Positions 15,677 to 27,159 of a stretch of DNA of 64,000 nucleotides are shown here, one piece after another; position 1 is the stretch's first letter, and each line of letters begins with the position of its first letter. The notes below the pieces were generated by a model. The model saw only the letters and a list, made by a program, of their open reading frames with translations. It made no database searches and was not told the origin of the DNA. The translations under genes were made by a program, and so were the position numbers. Source of the DNA: Lottiidibacillus patelloidae (GTDB lineage Bacteria > Bacillota > Bacilli > Bacillales > SA5d-4); contig NZ_NPIA01000002.1 in assembly GCF_002262935.1 (NCBI RefSeq), positions 186,001 through 250,000 of the forward strand. Reading direction: 5' to 3'.

Positions 15677-16417
15677 TTAAAAAGAGTGTAAGTGATTTAG
15701 AAACTTCTTTGATTTTAAATATAAACCTGAATATTCTTCATAATAATTTGAGATAACTTTCTCAAGTTCATCCTTCGTTTCTTGCTTCACTGATACATTG
15801 CCAAGTCGCTTCATATCAATATAATAAAAAACACGTAACAGTTTAGCCGTTTGTTCTGAAATATGTAACGTACGCGGATCAATTCTCGAACACCTTTTAC
15901 AAAGAAACCCGCCTTCTTTAATTGAAAAGGAATATTTTTCATCTAGTACCCCACATGATTTACAACCATTGACATGTGGCTGAATCCCTAATAAAATTAA
16001 CATTTTCATCTCGAAAATATATTTAAGCACTTGTTCATCGATACCCTCGTTCAAATAAACTAAACTGTAATACAGAAACTCATATATTGCAGTACTGCTT
16101 TTTCTCTCTTCAGTACATTTATCAAGCAGCTCTACAAAATAAGCTGCATAAGCAGTTTTAATGATATCTGATTGAATCATTCTTAAAGGAGTCAATACTT
16201 CAGCTTGTTGTAAAGTTCCTAATTTTGTGCTTTTTTGAAATAAAAAGTATCCACATGTAAATAGTTGGGTCGTCGATGCAAGGCGACTTTTTGGTTTTTT
16301 AGCACCTCTAGCCATCACACCGACCTTCCCAAATTCTTTTGTAAATAATGTAATTATCTTATTTGATTCGCCATAATCAATAGATCTTATTACGATACCT
16401 TCAGCTTTTAGCATCAT
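15677..16417 (-). CDS. recO: DNA repair protein RecO
   Basis: 246 residues. An OB-fold N-terminus (MLKAEGIVIRSIDYGESNKI, with FGKVGVMARGAKKPKSR as the DNA-binding loop) is followed by a helical part and the zinc-binding set GCKSCG (about 152) and FLCKRC (about 176) found in Gram-positive RecO. RecO loads RecA onto SSB-coated DNA with RecR. Two ATGs are in tandem at the start behind GGTGGCGGA. It is in the conserved era-yqzL-recO order. Confidence 0.95.
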   Translation of the reverse strand: MMLKAEGIVIRSIDYGESNKIITLFTKEFGKVGVMARGAKKPKSRLASTTQLFTCGYFLFQKSTKLGTLQQAEVLTPLRMIQSDIIKTAYAAYFVELLDKCTEERKSSTAIYEFLYYSLVYLNEGIDEQVLKYIFEMKMLILLGIQPHVNGCKSCGVLDEKYSFSIKEGGFLCKRCSRIDPRTLHISEQTAKLLRVFYYIDMKRLGNVSVKQETKDELEKVISNYYEEYSGLYLKSKKFLNHLHSF

Positions 16418-16450
16418 GTTCCGCCACCACCATTACTGCGGCAAACAACG

Positions 16451-16594
16451 TCAATGGGTTGTATTTTCTGATATAGCTATAGCTTCCTCTCTTTCTTCTG
16501 ACTGGTAATCACTATCTGTTTCTAATTCCTTCAGTAACAAATACGTATCGATATTCCCTGTCATACTGAAAACTTTCCAGGTGAAATCTAACAT
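16451..16594 (-). CDS. yqzL: YqzL family small protein
   Basis: 47 residues, from ATG 16594 behind AGGTGG to TGA at 16451. The sequence starts MLDFTWKVFSMTGNIDTYLL and ends with an acidic tail (about half Glu/Asp/Ser). The start is nearly identical to YqzL as I recall it from B. subtilis, where this small conserved protein lies between era and recO. No function is known. Its position in the same gap and the correct binding site make it a real gene despite its size. Confidence 0.88.
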   Translation of the reverse strand: MLDFTWKVFSMTGNIDTYLLLKELETDSDYQSEEREEAIAISENTTH

Positions 16595-16698
16595 TTTACA
16601 GTCCACCTTTCTTATAAAGTTATAGCAGATACCTTACTTATATTGTGACCTTGTTTGTCAAAATCATGTTAAGGAAAATTTACTAATTTCCTCACCCA

Positions 16699-18010
<1,312 letters not shown>

Positions 18011-18036
18011 TCACCTTTCTTTTATCCAATCCCGTT

Positions 18037-18432
18037 TCAGCTAGGGAATATAATTGTAAGCAGTGGCTTTAAAAAAATCAAGAGCCCAACAATAATTGTT
18101 ATAAAACTAAAGATTAATACCGCTCCAGCAGCGGCATCTTTTGCTTGTTTTGCAAGTGGATGATATTCAGGTGTAGCAAGGTCAACAACTCTTTCAATGG
18201 CTGTATTCATCGCTTCCAAGCTAAGCATTATGCCTACTAAGATCAACAATATAATTATTTCTTGTTTAGGGATTGCTAATATGTAAGCTAATGCAAAGAC
18301 AACGACACTTACCACTAGATGGATTCGCATATTTTGTTCATCTTTTACTACTAGTTTTATTCCTGCAACTGCATAAGTAAAGCTTTTAATAAATTTTTGA
18401 ACATTAGAAAGTTGTTTATCTTTTAAGTCCAT
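18037..18432 (-). CDS. dgkA: Undecaprenol kinase / diacylglycerol kinase family
   Basis: 131 residues from ATG 18432, within the end of ybeY. Three membrane helices (about residues 40-60, 62-80, 103-125) surround the family motif MLSLEAMNTAIERVVDLATP with catalytic Glu residues (about 72-90), and HPLAKQAKDAAAGAV follows. In Gram-positives this protein phosphorylates undecaprenol for cell wall lipid carrier recycling. An upstream in-frame ATG (18462) would add a charged decapeptide and overlap ybeY further; not preferred. Confidence 0.93.
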   Translation of the reverse strand: MDLKDKQLSNVQKFIKSFTYAVAGIKLVVKDEQNMRIHLVVSVVVFALAYILAIPKQEIIILLILVGIMLSLEAMNTAIERVVDLATPEYHPLAKQAKDAAAGAVLIFSFITIIVGLLIFLKPLLTIIFPS

Positions 18433-18898
18433 ACTCGTCCAAAATCTCTCTCTGTTTTCCAAACATTATTCTCTCATCTTCTTCAGTCATGTGGTCGTAT
18501 CCTAATAAATGCAGGAAGCCATGTAAAGCTAAAAAACCTAATTCGCGTTCAAATGAATGATTATATTTTTCCGCTTGATCATGGATATGAGAAACAGAGA
18601 TAATAATGTCTCCTAAAGCTCTTGGCAGATCTATCCCGATAATTTCAACTTCGTCCTCTTCCATTTCTTCTAATGCAAAGGAAAGAACATCCGTTGGCAT
18701 ATCTTTGTCTCGATATTCTTTGTTTAACTGTTGAATCGTTTTTTCATCAACAAACGTTAAAGATAACTCTAGTTCGCCAGAAAGTTCCTCAGCCAACGCA
18801 GCTTTTTCAATTACTTCTTGTAGTAAATTAAAATGATCATCTGTAAGGCTAGTAGTTTCATCGTTAAAGTCAATTGTAAGATTTATGTCCGTACTCAT
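18416..18898 (-). CDS. ybeY: Endoribonuclease YbeY
   Basis: 160 residues. The zinc-binding motif HGFLHLLGYDH (H-X3-H-X5-H, about 125-135) identifies the family. YbeY is a metalloprotein needed for 16S rRNA 3' end maturation and ribosome quality control. The upstream half has FVDEKTIQQLNKEYRDKDMP and TDVLSF, both conserved. It overlaps pgpH by 4 bases upstream and dgkA downstream, so this is a tightly coupled operon. Confidence 0.96.
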   Translation of the reverse strand: MSTDINLTIDFNDETTSLTDDHFNLLQEVIEKAALAEELSGELELSLTFVDEKTIQQLNKEYRDKDMPTDVLSFALEEMEEDEVEIIGIDLPRALGDIIISVSHIHDQAEKYNHSFERELGFLALHGFLHLLGYDHMTEEDERIMFGKQREILDEYGLKR

Positions 18899-21021
18899 GC
18901 TTGTTTCACCCTTTTATTTTTTTCTTCTGGATAGGCTATTCGAGAATGGAAATTTCCTTTTAATTGGTCACATACTGTCTGCGATATGATATTTAATTCT
19001 TTCAATGTAATGTTACATTCATCAAATTGGCCATCTTCTAACTTAGCCTGAATAATATTTCTCACCAATGTTTCTATTTTTTCTGAAGACGGTTCTTTTA
19101 ATGTGCGGACCGCTGCTTCAATACTATCACAAATCATAATAACTGCAGCTTCTTTACCTTGGGGCTTTGGACCTGGGTAACGAAAATCTGCTTCTAAAAC
19201 TGTTTCATCGCTTTCTTTTGCCTTAATATAAAAATACCTTAAACAAGTCGTACCATGGTGTTGTAGGGCTATATCAATTATTTCTTGTGGCATTTTATGT
19301 TTGCGTAACATTTTAACACCGTCAGTTGGATGCCCTGTAATAATATTTTTACTTAGATGCGGTGCTAACTTGTCATGAGGATTATCCATATTCATTTGAT
19401 TTTCAATAAAGTATTGTGGCCATTTTGCCTTTCCAATGTCATGATAAAATGCGCCAACTCTAGCTAATAATCCATTTGCACCAATTGCTTCACTAGCGCT
19501 TTCAGAAAGGTTTGCCACCATAATACTATGATGGTACGTTCCTGGCGCTTCTAATAATAACTTTCTTAATAAGGGGTGATTTGGATTTGACAAGTCAATT
19601 AACTTCATTGAGGATAAAATTCCAAAACCAGCTTCCAAATATGGTAATATCCCCATAGTTAAGACCGCGGCAATAATTCCAGACAGAAATGAAAATGTAA
19701 TTGTCGCTCCGAGTTCCATCCAAATTGTTTGTCCATTTTTAATTAAATCAAAAGAAAGTGCTAATAAAGCGTTAATAAAACCAATCAAAATCCCCGCTTT
19801 AAATATATTACCTTTCGGATTACTTTTACTCAAAACTACAATTCCTGCAAGGGAACTACATAATATATATACACCATGCGTAAAGTTAAATGTTCCAGTA
19901 GCTTGTAAATTAAAGATAATGCTTCCGCAAATGGCAAATATGATTGCAGAAACTAAAGCTAATCTTTCACTTATTAACATTGTCGTAATCATTGTCCCCA
20001 TTGCTATAGGGACGATATAGGCAATGCCAAAATCGTTATCATAACTTATAATGCTTGTAACTTTCATAAGTAAAAATGATAAGAAAAAGATAAGTACATA
20101 TAATCCGAGCGTCTTTTGTTTTTGATCTTCACTAATGTAAAATGTAATGATGACAAAAAGCAAGAATGAGATAAAGAAAAACAGTCCGATAAAAGGCAAT
20201 GCGTTTGACTGCTTGTCCAATAAGCCGACTAACTTCAATTGACGATAAATATTTTCATCGATGACTTGTCCTTTTTCAACGATTAACTGACCCTCTCGAA
20301 TAAAAACGGGTTCCACCGCATCCCTTTGTTTTTGTCTTTCAAATAATGTTTTTTCGGAATCAAAATAATAGTTGGCTAAAATTGCACTTTGTGTAATGTG
20401 GATGACCACTTCACGTAAATCATTACTTAAATTAGTTTTTAATATATTGTTTTTAACATCATGCTTAGCGCCTGTTACATCATCAATTTTTATGTTTTCA
20501 CTCATTGCGTCATTTAATGTTGCCGCTGCAATTTCACGTGATAATTGTAATTGTTCAACAGGAGTGTTAACTAACATATGTACACTACTTCTATTTATAT
20601 CCAACTCAACCTGGTTACGAATAAATCCCGCTAACTCTTCAACAAAATCCTCATATGTACGAAATTGGGATGTTTCATAATCTTTTCGAATTTCAATGGC
20701 ATAATCAAATAAAGATGTTAATTTTATTAATTGATTATCCCGATAATTTTCCCATAACTTATATTGATTAGGCACTTCTTCAGCCGCAAGTTGCCTTTTT
20801 TCATGCGTCTTTTCTTTATCCTCAATAGTGATTTCTGACCAAATATTCTCAGTTGCTTTGTCATACATGGAAACATTCATGTAATTAGGTATTATGTTTG
20901 AAAGCATAGATGCATACATAATAAGCCCTAATAGTAAGAACAAGAAAGAATTAAGGTATGGGATAGTTGGCTTTTTCTGAAACTTACTTTTAAATTTTTT
21001 TAAGGCTAATTTATTTAACAT
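18895..21021 (-). CDS. pgpH: Cyclic di-AMP phosphodiesterase PgpH (7TM-HD protein YqfF)
   Basis: 708 residues. An N-terminal helix (about 22-44) is followed by a large outer domain (about 45-270) and seven membrane helices (about 275-470). The cytoplasmic HD domain has the metal ligands in YHHSIMVANLSE, AFYHDIGK and ALQHHG (about residues 495-600). PgpH hydrolyses c-di-AMP to pApA in Firmicutes and takes part in osmotic and potassium homeostasis. It is in the conserved yqfD-phoH-pgpH-ybeY order. Confidence 0.96.
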   Translation of the reverse strand: MLNKLALKKFKSKFQKKPTIPYLNSFLFLLLGLIMYASMLSNIIPNYMNVSMYDKATENIWSEITIEDKEKTHEKRQLAAEEVPNQYKLWENYRDNQLIKLTSLFDYAIEIRKDYETSQFRTYEDFVEELAGFIRNQVELDINRSSVHMLVNTPVEQLQLSREIAAATLNDAMSENIKIDDVTGAKHDVKNNILKTNLSNDLREVVIHITQSAILANYYFDSEKTLFERQKQRDAVEPVFIREGQLIVEKGQVIDENIYRQLKLVGLLDKQSNALPFIGLFFFISFLLFVIITFYISEDQKQKTLGLYVLIFFLSFLLMKVTSIISYDNDFGIAYIVPIAMGTMITTMLISERLALVSAIIFAICGSIIFNLQATGTFNFTHGVYILCSSLAGIVVLSKSNPKGNIFKAGILIGFINALLALSFDLIKNGQTIWMELGATITFSFLSGIIAAVLTMGILPYLEAGFGILSSMKLIDLSNPNHPLLRKLLLEAPGTYHHSIMVANLSESASEAIGANGLLARVGAFYHDIGKAKWPQYFIENQMNMDNPHDKLAPHLSKNIITGHPTDGVKMLRKHKMPQEIIDIALQHHGTTCLRYFYIKAKESDETVLEADFRYPGPKPQGKEAAVIMICDSIEAAVRTLKEPSSEKIETLVRNIIQAKLEDGQFDECNITLKELNIISQTVCDQLKGNFHSRIAYPEEKNKRVKQA

Positions 21022-21038
21022 CTATACATCCACCTACT

Positions 21039-22001
21039 TTAGTTTTTCATTTGTTCGTAAGCATGAATGATCTTTTGGACAAGAGGGTGCCGAACGACAT
21101 CCGTCTTTTCTAAGTAGATTATGTTAATCCCCTTAACATTCTGCAATGTATTGCTAGCAGATATTAAACCTGATTTAACCCCTTTAGGAAGGTCAATCTG
21201 TGTTTCATCCCCTGTAATAACCATTTTCGAACCAAAACCTAAGCGAGTTAAAAACATCTTCATTTGCTCGACTGTAGTATTCTGCGCTTCATCTAATATT
21301 ACAAAAGAGTCATCTAATGTTCTTCCACGCATGTATGCTAATGGAGCAATCTCAATTGTTCCTCTTTCAATCAATCTTGTCGTTTGCTCTGCTCCTAATA
21401 AATCATGAAGAGCATCATAAAGCGGTCTTAAATATGGATCAACTTTTTCTTGTAAGTCTCCTGGTAAAAAACCTAAGCTTTCACCAGCTTCAACAGCAGG
21501 TCTTGTTAACACAATACGTTTGACAGAGCCAGCTTTTAAAGCTATTACTGCCATGACAACTGCTAAATATGTCTTTCCAGTACCCGCAGGACCAATTCCA
21601 AAAACTAAGTCTGTCTCTTTTAAAGCAGAAATGTAGCGACGTTGACCTAATGTTTTCGGTCTAATTGGCTTCCCTTTTGAGGTTACAGTTAACTCTTCTT
21701 CGTAAAGCTGGAGAAAGTTATCCAGTTGTCCTTTCTTCGCTAATTGAAGAGCCGATATTACATCGCGTCCCGTAATGGTGATACCATCTTTAATTAGTGA
21801 TAAAAGTGACGAGAGAATTGCCTCGACAACCTCCGCATTTTCTTCCGTAGTTTTCACTAATACAGTTGATCCTCTTGTAATGAGTTCTACATTAAGTGCT
21901 TCTTCAATGTTTTTTATAAATGCATCATTGGGACCAAATAACGCAATTGCTTCTGATGAGTCTTCTATTTTGAGTGTTATTTCTTTAAGTTGTTCTGACA
22001 A
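21039..22001 (-). CDS. phoH: PhoH-like ATPase (YbeZ/YqfE)
   Basis: 320 residues from TTG 22001, behind AAGGAG. An N-terminal KH-like segment (about 1-100) precedes the P-loop ATPase with Walker A GIGPAGTGKTYLA (about 135-147) and Walker B FVILDEAQNTT (about 230). YbeZ-type PhoH proteins act with YbeY in rRNA processing, which the operon context fits. There is no TRAM or PIN domain, so it is the short form and not PhoH2. Confidence 0.94.
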   Translation of the reverse strand: MSEQLKEITLKIEDSSEAIALFGPNDAFIKNIEEALNVELITRGSTVLVKTTEENAEVVEAILSSLLSLIKDGITITGRDVISALQLAKKGQLDNFLQLYEEELTVTSKGKPIRPKTLGQRRYISALKETDLVFGIGPAGTGKTYLAVVMAVIALKAGSVKRIVLTRPAVEAGESLGFLPGDLQEKVDPYLRPLYDALHDLLGAEQTTRLIERGTIEIAPLAYMRGRTLDDSFVILDEAQNTTVEQMKMFLTRLGFGSKMVITGDETQIDLPKGVKSGLISASNTLQNVKGINIIYLEKTDVVRHPLVQKIIHAYEQMKN

Positions 22002-22007
22002 AAGTAA

Positions 22008-23195
22008 TCATTCTCCTTGAATAATTGGTTGGGCTTTACCGATTTCTTCGATGACAGTAAAGTGAAATAGTACTTTTACTTTACCATTCTCATTTATGAG
22101 ACGCAAAATTTTCTCTGACTTGATCTTTGAATCATGTGGTAATTTTTGCATCAGTTCTTCTTTTGCCATTGTTAAAGCAACATTTACTGCCTCTTCTTCT
22201 GTGTATTCTCTTTTTCCAGTTTCCGTTTCCTTGACTGAGTGTTGCACATATGAAATTGGCAATTGCCATTTCAAAAATCGGAAAGGTTTTTCCTCTTGAA
22301 AAGTATCATAATTTTCAAATTCACTTTTCCCGAAACCCCAGATAGGTATATATAAACCTTTAACTGCGATCCCATGCTTCAGTTCTTCATTTCCTGTTAA
22401 AAGAGTGAAGGTCGAGTGTAGGGGTAATGTTACTTCTGATTTGTACCAGACTAAACCATAAATCTTTCCTTTTGCCGATACTACTTTAGTATTCTCCTCT
22501 TCCCCTAAAATTCCTGTTATTAATCGTTGACCTTTTTCGACGACTTCATTTATTTTCAAAAGCATTTTACCTTCTTCGACAAAATAGTCGTAAATAACTG
22601 CTTTTTTAGTGGCAACAATATGTCTTGGTCCATATTCTTCTTGTTCTTTTGGAATCGTTTTTTCTACAACTTGAAATTGATATGTTGTCCCATTTAATTT
22701 CACACCAATCCATGTAACTCCATCAACTTTTTCCATTAGAAGCTGTTGAATTCTTTCTGGAGATGGCATTAAAAACTGAAACTTCCCCTTTTTGATTCCT
22801 AACTCATTAAGCGAGACTCTTATTTGGTGATTTAATTCAGGGCTTGCCCCTTGTACATTAATATTCCATATAATATTTGAGAATATAAACATTAGGACTA
22901 TACATGCAAGTAAACCTGCAAATAGACCACTACGTTTAAACAATCGCTTAATAAAAAATGGTGCGCCTAATTTCTTCTGAAAACGCACCTTGCACTCTGC
23001 TTGTCTAACAATTGGGCGAATTTTTAACGCATCTTCTTTCGCTATAAAGCAGATCATTGTTTGTTTACCCATTCTCTTTACGTGCCAAAGAATTATATTG
23101 TTCCGAGAACAATAGTTAATAAATCGCTCTATTCCATAACCTTCAACTTTTAGTTGAAGGTATCCATTCATTTTATGAGTCCAAAAGTTCTTCAT
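22008..23195 (-). CDS. yqfD: Sporulation protein YqfD
   Basis: 395 residues from ATG 23195, behind GGAGGGAG. An N-terminal cytoplasmic part has a GYLQLKVEGYGIERFINYC start. It is followed by one membrane helix (about 91-112) and an external domain with a VVEKTIPKEQEEYGPRHIVATK segment. YqfD of B. subtilis is a SigE-controlled protein needed for efficient sporulation, whose biochemical role is not known. It is directly followed by phoH (6 bases). Confidence 0.92.
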   Translation of the reverse strand: MKNFWTHKMNGYLQLKVEGYGIERFINYCSRNNIILWHVKRMGKQTMICFIAKEDALKIRPIVRQAECKVRFQKKLGAPFFIKRLFKRSGLFAGLLACIVLMFIFSNIIWNINVQGASPELNHQIRVSLNELGIKKGKFQFLMPSPERIQQLLMEKVDGVTWIGVKLNGTTYQFQVVEKTIPKEQEEYGPRHIVATKKAVIYDYFVEEGKMLLKINEVVEKGQRLITGILGEEENTKVVSAKGKIYGLVWYKSEVTLPLHSTFTLLTGNEELKHGIAVKGLYIPIWGFGKSEFENYDTFQEEKPFRFLKWQLPISYVQHSVKETETGKREYTEEEAVNVALTMAKEELMQKLPHDSKIKSEKILRLINENGKVKVLFHFTVIEEIGKAQPIIQGE

Positions 23196-23216
23196 AATCT
23201 CCCTCCGATATTTTAG

Positions 23217-23501
23217 CTATTCAGTATCAACAAAATAAACGTTATCTATTTTTCCTTCAAGTAACAGTTCTTCCGGTTGTAATATTTTCAGCACAAATCC
23301 ATTACCTTTAATTAGCAAATGTCCTTGTCTGAGACGTAATCGTAAAACTTGATCAGAAAACTGTAGTACACCATAATGATTTTCAATATATATATGTAAT
23401 TGCCCAATCATTGTAATTCTTGGCAAGTCCATCAATACGTCTTCAGGAAGCTCAAGTTTATTAGTAAGCCATTTTTTTATATTTTGTCTCCATTTTCGCA
23501 T
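23217..23501 (-). CDS. yqfC: Sporulation protein YqfC
   Basis: 94 residues from ATG 23501, behind GGAGG. The sequence LELPEDVLMDLPRITMIGQL followed by IYIENHYGVLQFSDQVLRLR is the YqfC family pattern, with repeated short beta strands. B. subtilis YqfC is SigE-dependent and paired with yqfD, as here (21 bases apart). Start codons further up would add an uncharacteristic MKEKEGGSS segment. The biochemical role is not known. Confidence 0.9.
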   Translation of the reverse strand: MRKWRQNIKKWLTNKLELPEDVLMDLPRITMIGQLHIYIENHYGVLQFSDQVLRLRLRQGHLLIKGNGFVLKILQPEELLLEGKIDNVYFVDTE

Positions 23502-23592
23502 GGAAGAACCTCCTTCCTTCTCTTTCATACTATGAAGTTTCCTTGTTATGTATCACTATTTAGAAAAAAGTTAGATGATGAAAATAAAAAAA

Positions 23593-23618
23593 GAAGCTGA
23601 ACATAAATGTTCAGCCTC
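23593..23618 (-). terminator. Terminator of the nfeD-floA-yqfB operon
   Basis: GAAGCTGAACAT (23593-23604) pairs with ATGTTCAGCCTC (23607-23618) with one mismatch. On the minus strand a TTTTTTT tract follows. The stop codon of yqfB lies inside the hairpin. Confidence 0.85.
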
Positions 23619-24057
23619 TAATATTACGATATTTATATGGTTTTTTTGAACGGGGTTCATCTAAAATCTTTGACCAAATAACCCCTTTTACTACTTCATT
23701 TTTAGAAATGTGTAGTTTTTGTTGCTTCATTTGTTTTTTCTTTTGTTCTTTCACAGGATCCTTCAGTTTAATAACACCTTGCATTTTATGGTTGTTGCTA
23801 GATTGGTTATAACGTGTTAATCTTTCTTCCTGTTCTTCTGCCTTGCTCTCTCTTTTAAGTCGTTCATTCTCTTTTTCCATCTCAGTCATTCTTTCATACT
23901 GAGGTATTTCAGGTTCAAATTGCATCGGTTTTCGCTTTGGCGTTGGCCTCGGCTTTGCTTCCTCCGCAACTGACCTTTGTATGAAACTGTAGATGGCAGA
24001 AATAATAATTACGACAAAGAAGATATTACTAAAAATAAATTCTAAAAGAGCATCCAT
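23611..24057 (-). CDS. YqfB-position membrane-anchored protein (hypothetical)
   Basis: 148 residues. A single N-terminal helix (about 6-26) precedes a highly charged, Glu- and Lys-rich tail. It includes a probable coiled-coil stretch (EMEKENERLKRESKAEEQEERL, residues about 58-79) and a C-terminal VVKGVIWSKILDEPRSKKPY. It stands where B. subtilis has yqfB, between floA and yqfC, and by context belongs to the flotillin operon. Sequence alone gives no function; an N-out or N-in anchor with a cytosolic coiled tail near FloA rafts is an inference. Confidence 0.72.
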   Translation of the reverse strand: MDALLEFIFSNIFFVVIIISAIYSFIQRSVAEEAKPRPTPKRKPMQFEPEIPQYERMTEMEKENERLKRESKAEEQEERLTRYNQSSNNHKMQGVIKLKDPVKEQKKKQMKQQKLHISKNEVVKGVIWSKILDEPRSKKPYKYRNIRG

Positions 24058-24082
24058 ATTGAAGCTCCTTTCTTATTTGCTT

Positions 24083-25063
24083 TTATTCGTCTTCGTCTTC
24101 TGTCGACTTACTAATTGACGAACGCATATCAGTATCAGCCATAATGTTCTGAATGTTCATATAGTCCATTACACCGATTTTACCAGTACGCAATGCTTCT
24201 GCCATTGCCTGAGGTACTTCTGCCTCTGCTTCCACAACTTTTGCGCGCATTTCTTCAACACGAGCACGCATTTCTTGTTCTTGTGCAACGGCCATCGCAC
24301 GACGCTCTTCAGCTTTAGCTTGAGCAATGTTTTTATCTGCTTCCGCTTGATCTGTTTGTAACACAGCTCCGATATTTTTACCGATATCAATATCAGCAAT
24401 ATCAATGGATAAAATTTCGAATGCAGTTCCTGAATCTAATCCTTTTGCTAAAACTGTTTTAGAGATTAAATCCGGATTTTCTAATACTTTTTTATGGTTG
24501 TCAGACGAACCGATTGTCGATACAATCCCCTCACCTACACGTGCGATTACTGTATCTTCACCAGCACCACCGACTAATCTCTCAATGTTTGCACGTACAG
24601 TGATTCTAGCTTTTGCTTTTACTTCAATTCCGTCCATCGCAACACCAGCGATGAATGGAGTTTCAATAACTTTTGGATTTACACTCATTTGTACAGCTTC
24701 TAATACGTCACGACCAGCTAAATCAATAGCAGCACAGCGCTCAAAGCTTAGTTCAATGTTTGCACGTTGAGCAGCGATTAAAGCATTAACAACGCGGTCT
24801 ACATTACCACCTGCTAAATAGTGACTCTCTAATTGATTTGTACTTAAGTTTAACCCTGCTTTTACAGCTTTAATTAATGGGTTAATAACACGGTTTGGTA
24901 TTACACGACGTAAGCGCATACCTACTAAAGTAAAGATACTAACCCGAACCCCAGCAGCTAGTGCAGAAATCCAAAGCATCACTGGAACGAATGTAAATAA
25001 AATTGCTAATCCAATGATGATAATTCCAACTAAGAAAATAAAACCTAATCCTAATCCTTCCAT
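24083..25063 (-). CDS. floA: Flotillin-like protein FloA
   Basis: 326 residues. An N-terminal membrane-inserted hydrophobic region (about 4-40) is followed by the SPFH/PHB-like domain (about 60-220, with [20 protein letters not shown]). A coiled tail rich in Ala, Glu and Lys ([20 protein letters not shown]) ends in [11 protein letters not shown]. FloA organises functional membrane microdomains and influences membrane fluidity and secretion. It is co-transcribed with the NfeD protein upstream, the typical flotillin-NfeD pairing. Confidence 0.96.
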   Translation of the reverse strand: MEGLGLGFIFLVGIIIIGLAILFTFVPVMLWISALAAGVRVSIFTLVGMRLRRVIPNRVINPLIKAVKAGLNLSTNQLESHYLAGGNVDRVVNALIAAQRANIELSFERCAAIDLAGRDVLEAVQMSVNPKVIETPFIAGVAMDGIEVKAKARITVRANIERLVGGAGEDTVIARVGEGIVSTIGSSDNHKKVLENPDLISKTVLAKGLDSGTAFEILSIDIADIDIGKNIGAVLQTDQAEADKNIAQAKAEERRAMAVAQEQEMRARVEEMRAKVVEAEAEVPQAMAEALRTGKIGVMDYMNIQNIMADTDMRSSISKSTEDEDE

Positions 25064-25082
25064 AAATAAACCTCCTCTTTCT

Positions 25083-26402
25083 TTATCCCTTACTTATTTC
25101 GCGAACAATTATTCGAGCTCCTTCAAGCTTAATAATTTTCACTTCTGATCCTCTGGAAATATAAGTACCTTCCGATACAACATCAACTCTTTCATCAGCA
25201 AATTGAGCTGTTCCAGACGGTCTCAAATCGGTTAAAGCTACTCCAACAGAACCAAGTAGTTCATCACGTTGATGATATGAATTATACCCTTTTTCAGATG
25301 AAGTCGCATCTTTTAGGATTATTCTTCCTAATGTCCCTCTGTACCCGACGAATTTATAAAGGACAATAGCTAGAATGACGGTTAAAATTATTGCAATTGC
25401 TAATGATATAGCCATATGTGCTAAATCATAAGAAGCAAAGAAGAAACTTGCGAGTATTGAAATTAACCCTAATATCCCTAATATTCCACCAGGAAGGAAC
25501 AACTCAAGTAATATTAATATTATCCCACCAACTAAAAATACCATTGATTCCCAGCCTGCAAACCCCGCTACAAGATGACCATAAAAGAACAATCCTAATG
25601 ATGTTAATCCCATTGTTCCCGGAATTCCAAAGCCTGGCGAATATAATTCAACAATCAATCCTAAACTTCCAATCGATAATAATATTGGAATAACGATAGG
25701 GCTAGTGACGAAACGAGCAATTTTCTCCGCAAAAGAAACTTCCATCTTTTCTACTTTTGCTTCTTGAAGTTTTAAGAAAGCTAATAGCTCTGTATTATCA
25801 TTAACAATAGCTTCGGCATAGCCGACTTCCAATGCTTTTTTTGCAGTTAATGTTAAATATCTACCTTTTGGAGCATCATACTGTGGTAAATCAATTTCCG
25901 GGTCTGCCATCGCTTTTGCATAAATAACATCACGATTATTTAATTGCGCTGCACTTTCCATATTAGCAATCCATGCCGATTGCGCCTTTTTATCTGCGGC
26001 ATTACCTGCTGAGTCAATTACTCCAGCTGCACCAATGGTAGCACCTGGTTTCATCACAATTTGATCTGCATTTAATGCTATGTATGCTCCTGCAGAAAGT
26101 GCCTTATTCTCAATAAAAGCGGTAATCGGTATATTACTATTTTGTATTATTTTAGCTATATTTCCTGCGGCATCTACACGACCACCTGGCGTATCAATAT
26201 TTAACACAATGTGGTCTGCCCCACGTTCTTTCGCTGTTTCTAACGAACGCTTTAGAAAAGCTTCAAGTCCTCTCTCAACTTCCTGTTCAACGGGAATAAA
26301 AAACACTAACTTGCCTTCCCCTTGTCCAAACACTTGAGAAATACCACTAAAACATGCAAGTGATAATGCAATCAGCATAAAAAAGCGATTTACTTTTCTC
26401 AT
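25083..26402 (-). CDS. yqeZ: NfeD family membrane-bound serine protease-like protein (YqeZ)
   Basis: 439 residues from ATG 26402, behind GAGGAGGGG. A signal-like N-terminal helix precedes a ClpP-class serine protease domain (about 30-210; [17 protein letters not shown], nucleophile region [16 protein letters not shown] and the GAAGVID loop). Then follow a four- to five-helix membrane region (about 225-350) and a C-terminal OB-fold NfeD domain (about 370-439). Such NfeD proteins partner with flotillin-type SPFH proteins; here floA follows 20 bases downstream. An upstream in-frame start lacks conservation. Confidence 0.93.
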   Translation of the reverse strand: MRKVNRFFMLIALSLACFSGISQVFGQGEGKLVFFIPVEQEVERGLEAFLKRSLETAKERGADHIVLNIDTPGGRVDAAGNIAKIIQNSNIPITAFIENKALSAGAYIALNADQIVMKPGATIGAAGVIDSAGNAADKKAQSAWIANMESAAQLNNRDVIYAKAMADPEIDLPQYDAPKGRYLTLTAKKALEVGYAEAIVNDNTELLAFLKLQEAKVEKMEVSFAEKIARFVTSPIVIPILLSIGSLGLIVELYSPGFGIPGTMGLTSLGLFFYGHLVAGFAGWESMVFLVGGIILILLELFLPGGILGILGLISILASFFFASYDLAHMAISLAIAIILTVILAIVLYKFVGYRGTLGRIILKDATSSEKGYNSYHQRDELLGSVGVALTDLRPSGTAQFADERVDVVSEGTYISRGSEVKIIKLEGARIIVREISKG

Positions 26403-26490
26403 GCTTCCCCTCCTCGGTTTCCATTTTTCGTTATACATATAATTATACGTTGATTAGATAATAACATCCATTATTTTAGAAATTGCAAAA

Positions 26491-26513
26491 ACACCTTGTC
26501 CTAGGACAAGGTG
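26491..26513 (-). terminator. Terminator after yqeY
   Basis: ACACCTTGTCC (26491-26501) and GGACAAGGTGT (26503-26513) form a nearly perfect 11-bp hairpin, followed by TTTTTGC on the minus strand. It ends the rpsU-yqeY operon. Confidence 0.9.
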
Positions 26514-26520
26514 TAATAAG

Positions 26521-26967
26521 TTACGATAATTGCTGTTTTACTAGCTGATTAACTAATGAGCCGTCTGCTTTACCTTTAACTTTCGGCATCAGCGCACCCA
26601 TTACTTTACCAAAGTCAGACTTAGTTGAAGCACCAACTTCAGCAATTGTATCATTTATTATAGATAATAATTCTTCTTCTGATAGTTGCTCTGGCATGTA
26701 AACTTGTAAAACGGCAATTTCCGTTTTTACTTTTTCAGCCAAATCTTCACGATTCGCATTTAGGAACTCTTGGAGGGAGTCTTTTCTTTGTTTTAATTCT
26801 CGATTTAAGACAGTAAGCTCATCATCTGCTGAGAGACTGTCAGCTCCGTTTTTTAAAGCTTCGTTTTGCAAAGAAGCTTTTACCATACGGATGACAGACA
26901 ACGTGTCTTTATCTTTGTTTCTCATTGCTTGTTTCATATCTTGATTTAACTTATCAAGAAGAGACAA
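26521..26967 (-). CDS. yqeY: GatB/YqeY domain protein
   Basis: 148 residues from TTG 26967, behind GAGGG. The family pattern is complete: [20 protein letters not shown] at the start, [16 protein letters not shown] (about 85-100) and [18 protein letters not shown] (about 121-138). It is homologous to the C-terminal tail domain of the GatB amidotransferase subunit and thought to bind tRNA; the function of stand-alone YqeY is not established. It follows rpsU by 15 bases. Confidence 0.95.
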   Translation of the reverse strand: MSLLDKLNQDMKQAMRNKDKDTLSVIRMVKASLQNEALKNGADSLSADDELTVLNRELKQRKDSLQEFLNANREDLAEKVKTEIAVLQVYMPEQLSEEELLSIINDTIAEVGASTKSDFGKVMGALMPKVKGKADGSLVNQLVKQQLS

Positions 26968-26982
26968 TTAAAACACCCTCTC

Positions 26983-27159
26983 TTAGAACTTACGCTTCCT
27001 AGCCGCTTCAGATTTCTTTTTACGCTTTACACTTGGCTTTTCATAGAACTCACGTTTTCTAACCTCTGCGATTGTACCGGATTTAGAAACAGAGCGTTTA
27101 AAGCGACGAAGAGCGTCTTCTAACGATTCATTTTTACGTACTTTCGTTTCATTTGACAT
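26983..27159 (-). CDS. rpsU: 30S ribosomal protein S21
   Basis: 58 residues from ATG 27159, behind GGAGGGAGG. The sequence [20 protein letters not shown] and the very basic end [15 protein letters not shown] are invariant features of S21. It binds near the 3' end of 16S rRNA at the anti-Shine-Dalgarno region. A longer in-frame extension to 27213 is not conserved. Confidence 0.97.
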   Translation of the reverse strand: MSNETKVRKNESLEDALRRFKRSVSKSGTIAEVRKREFYEKPSVKRKKKSEAARKRKF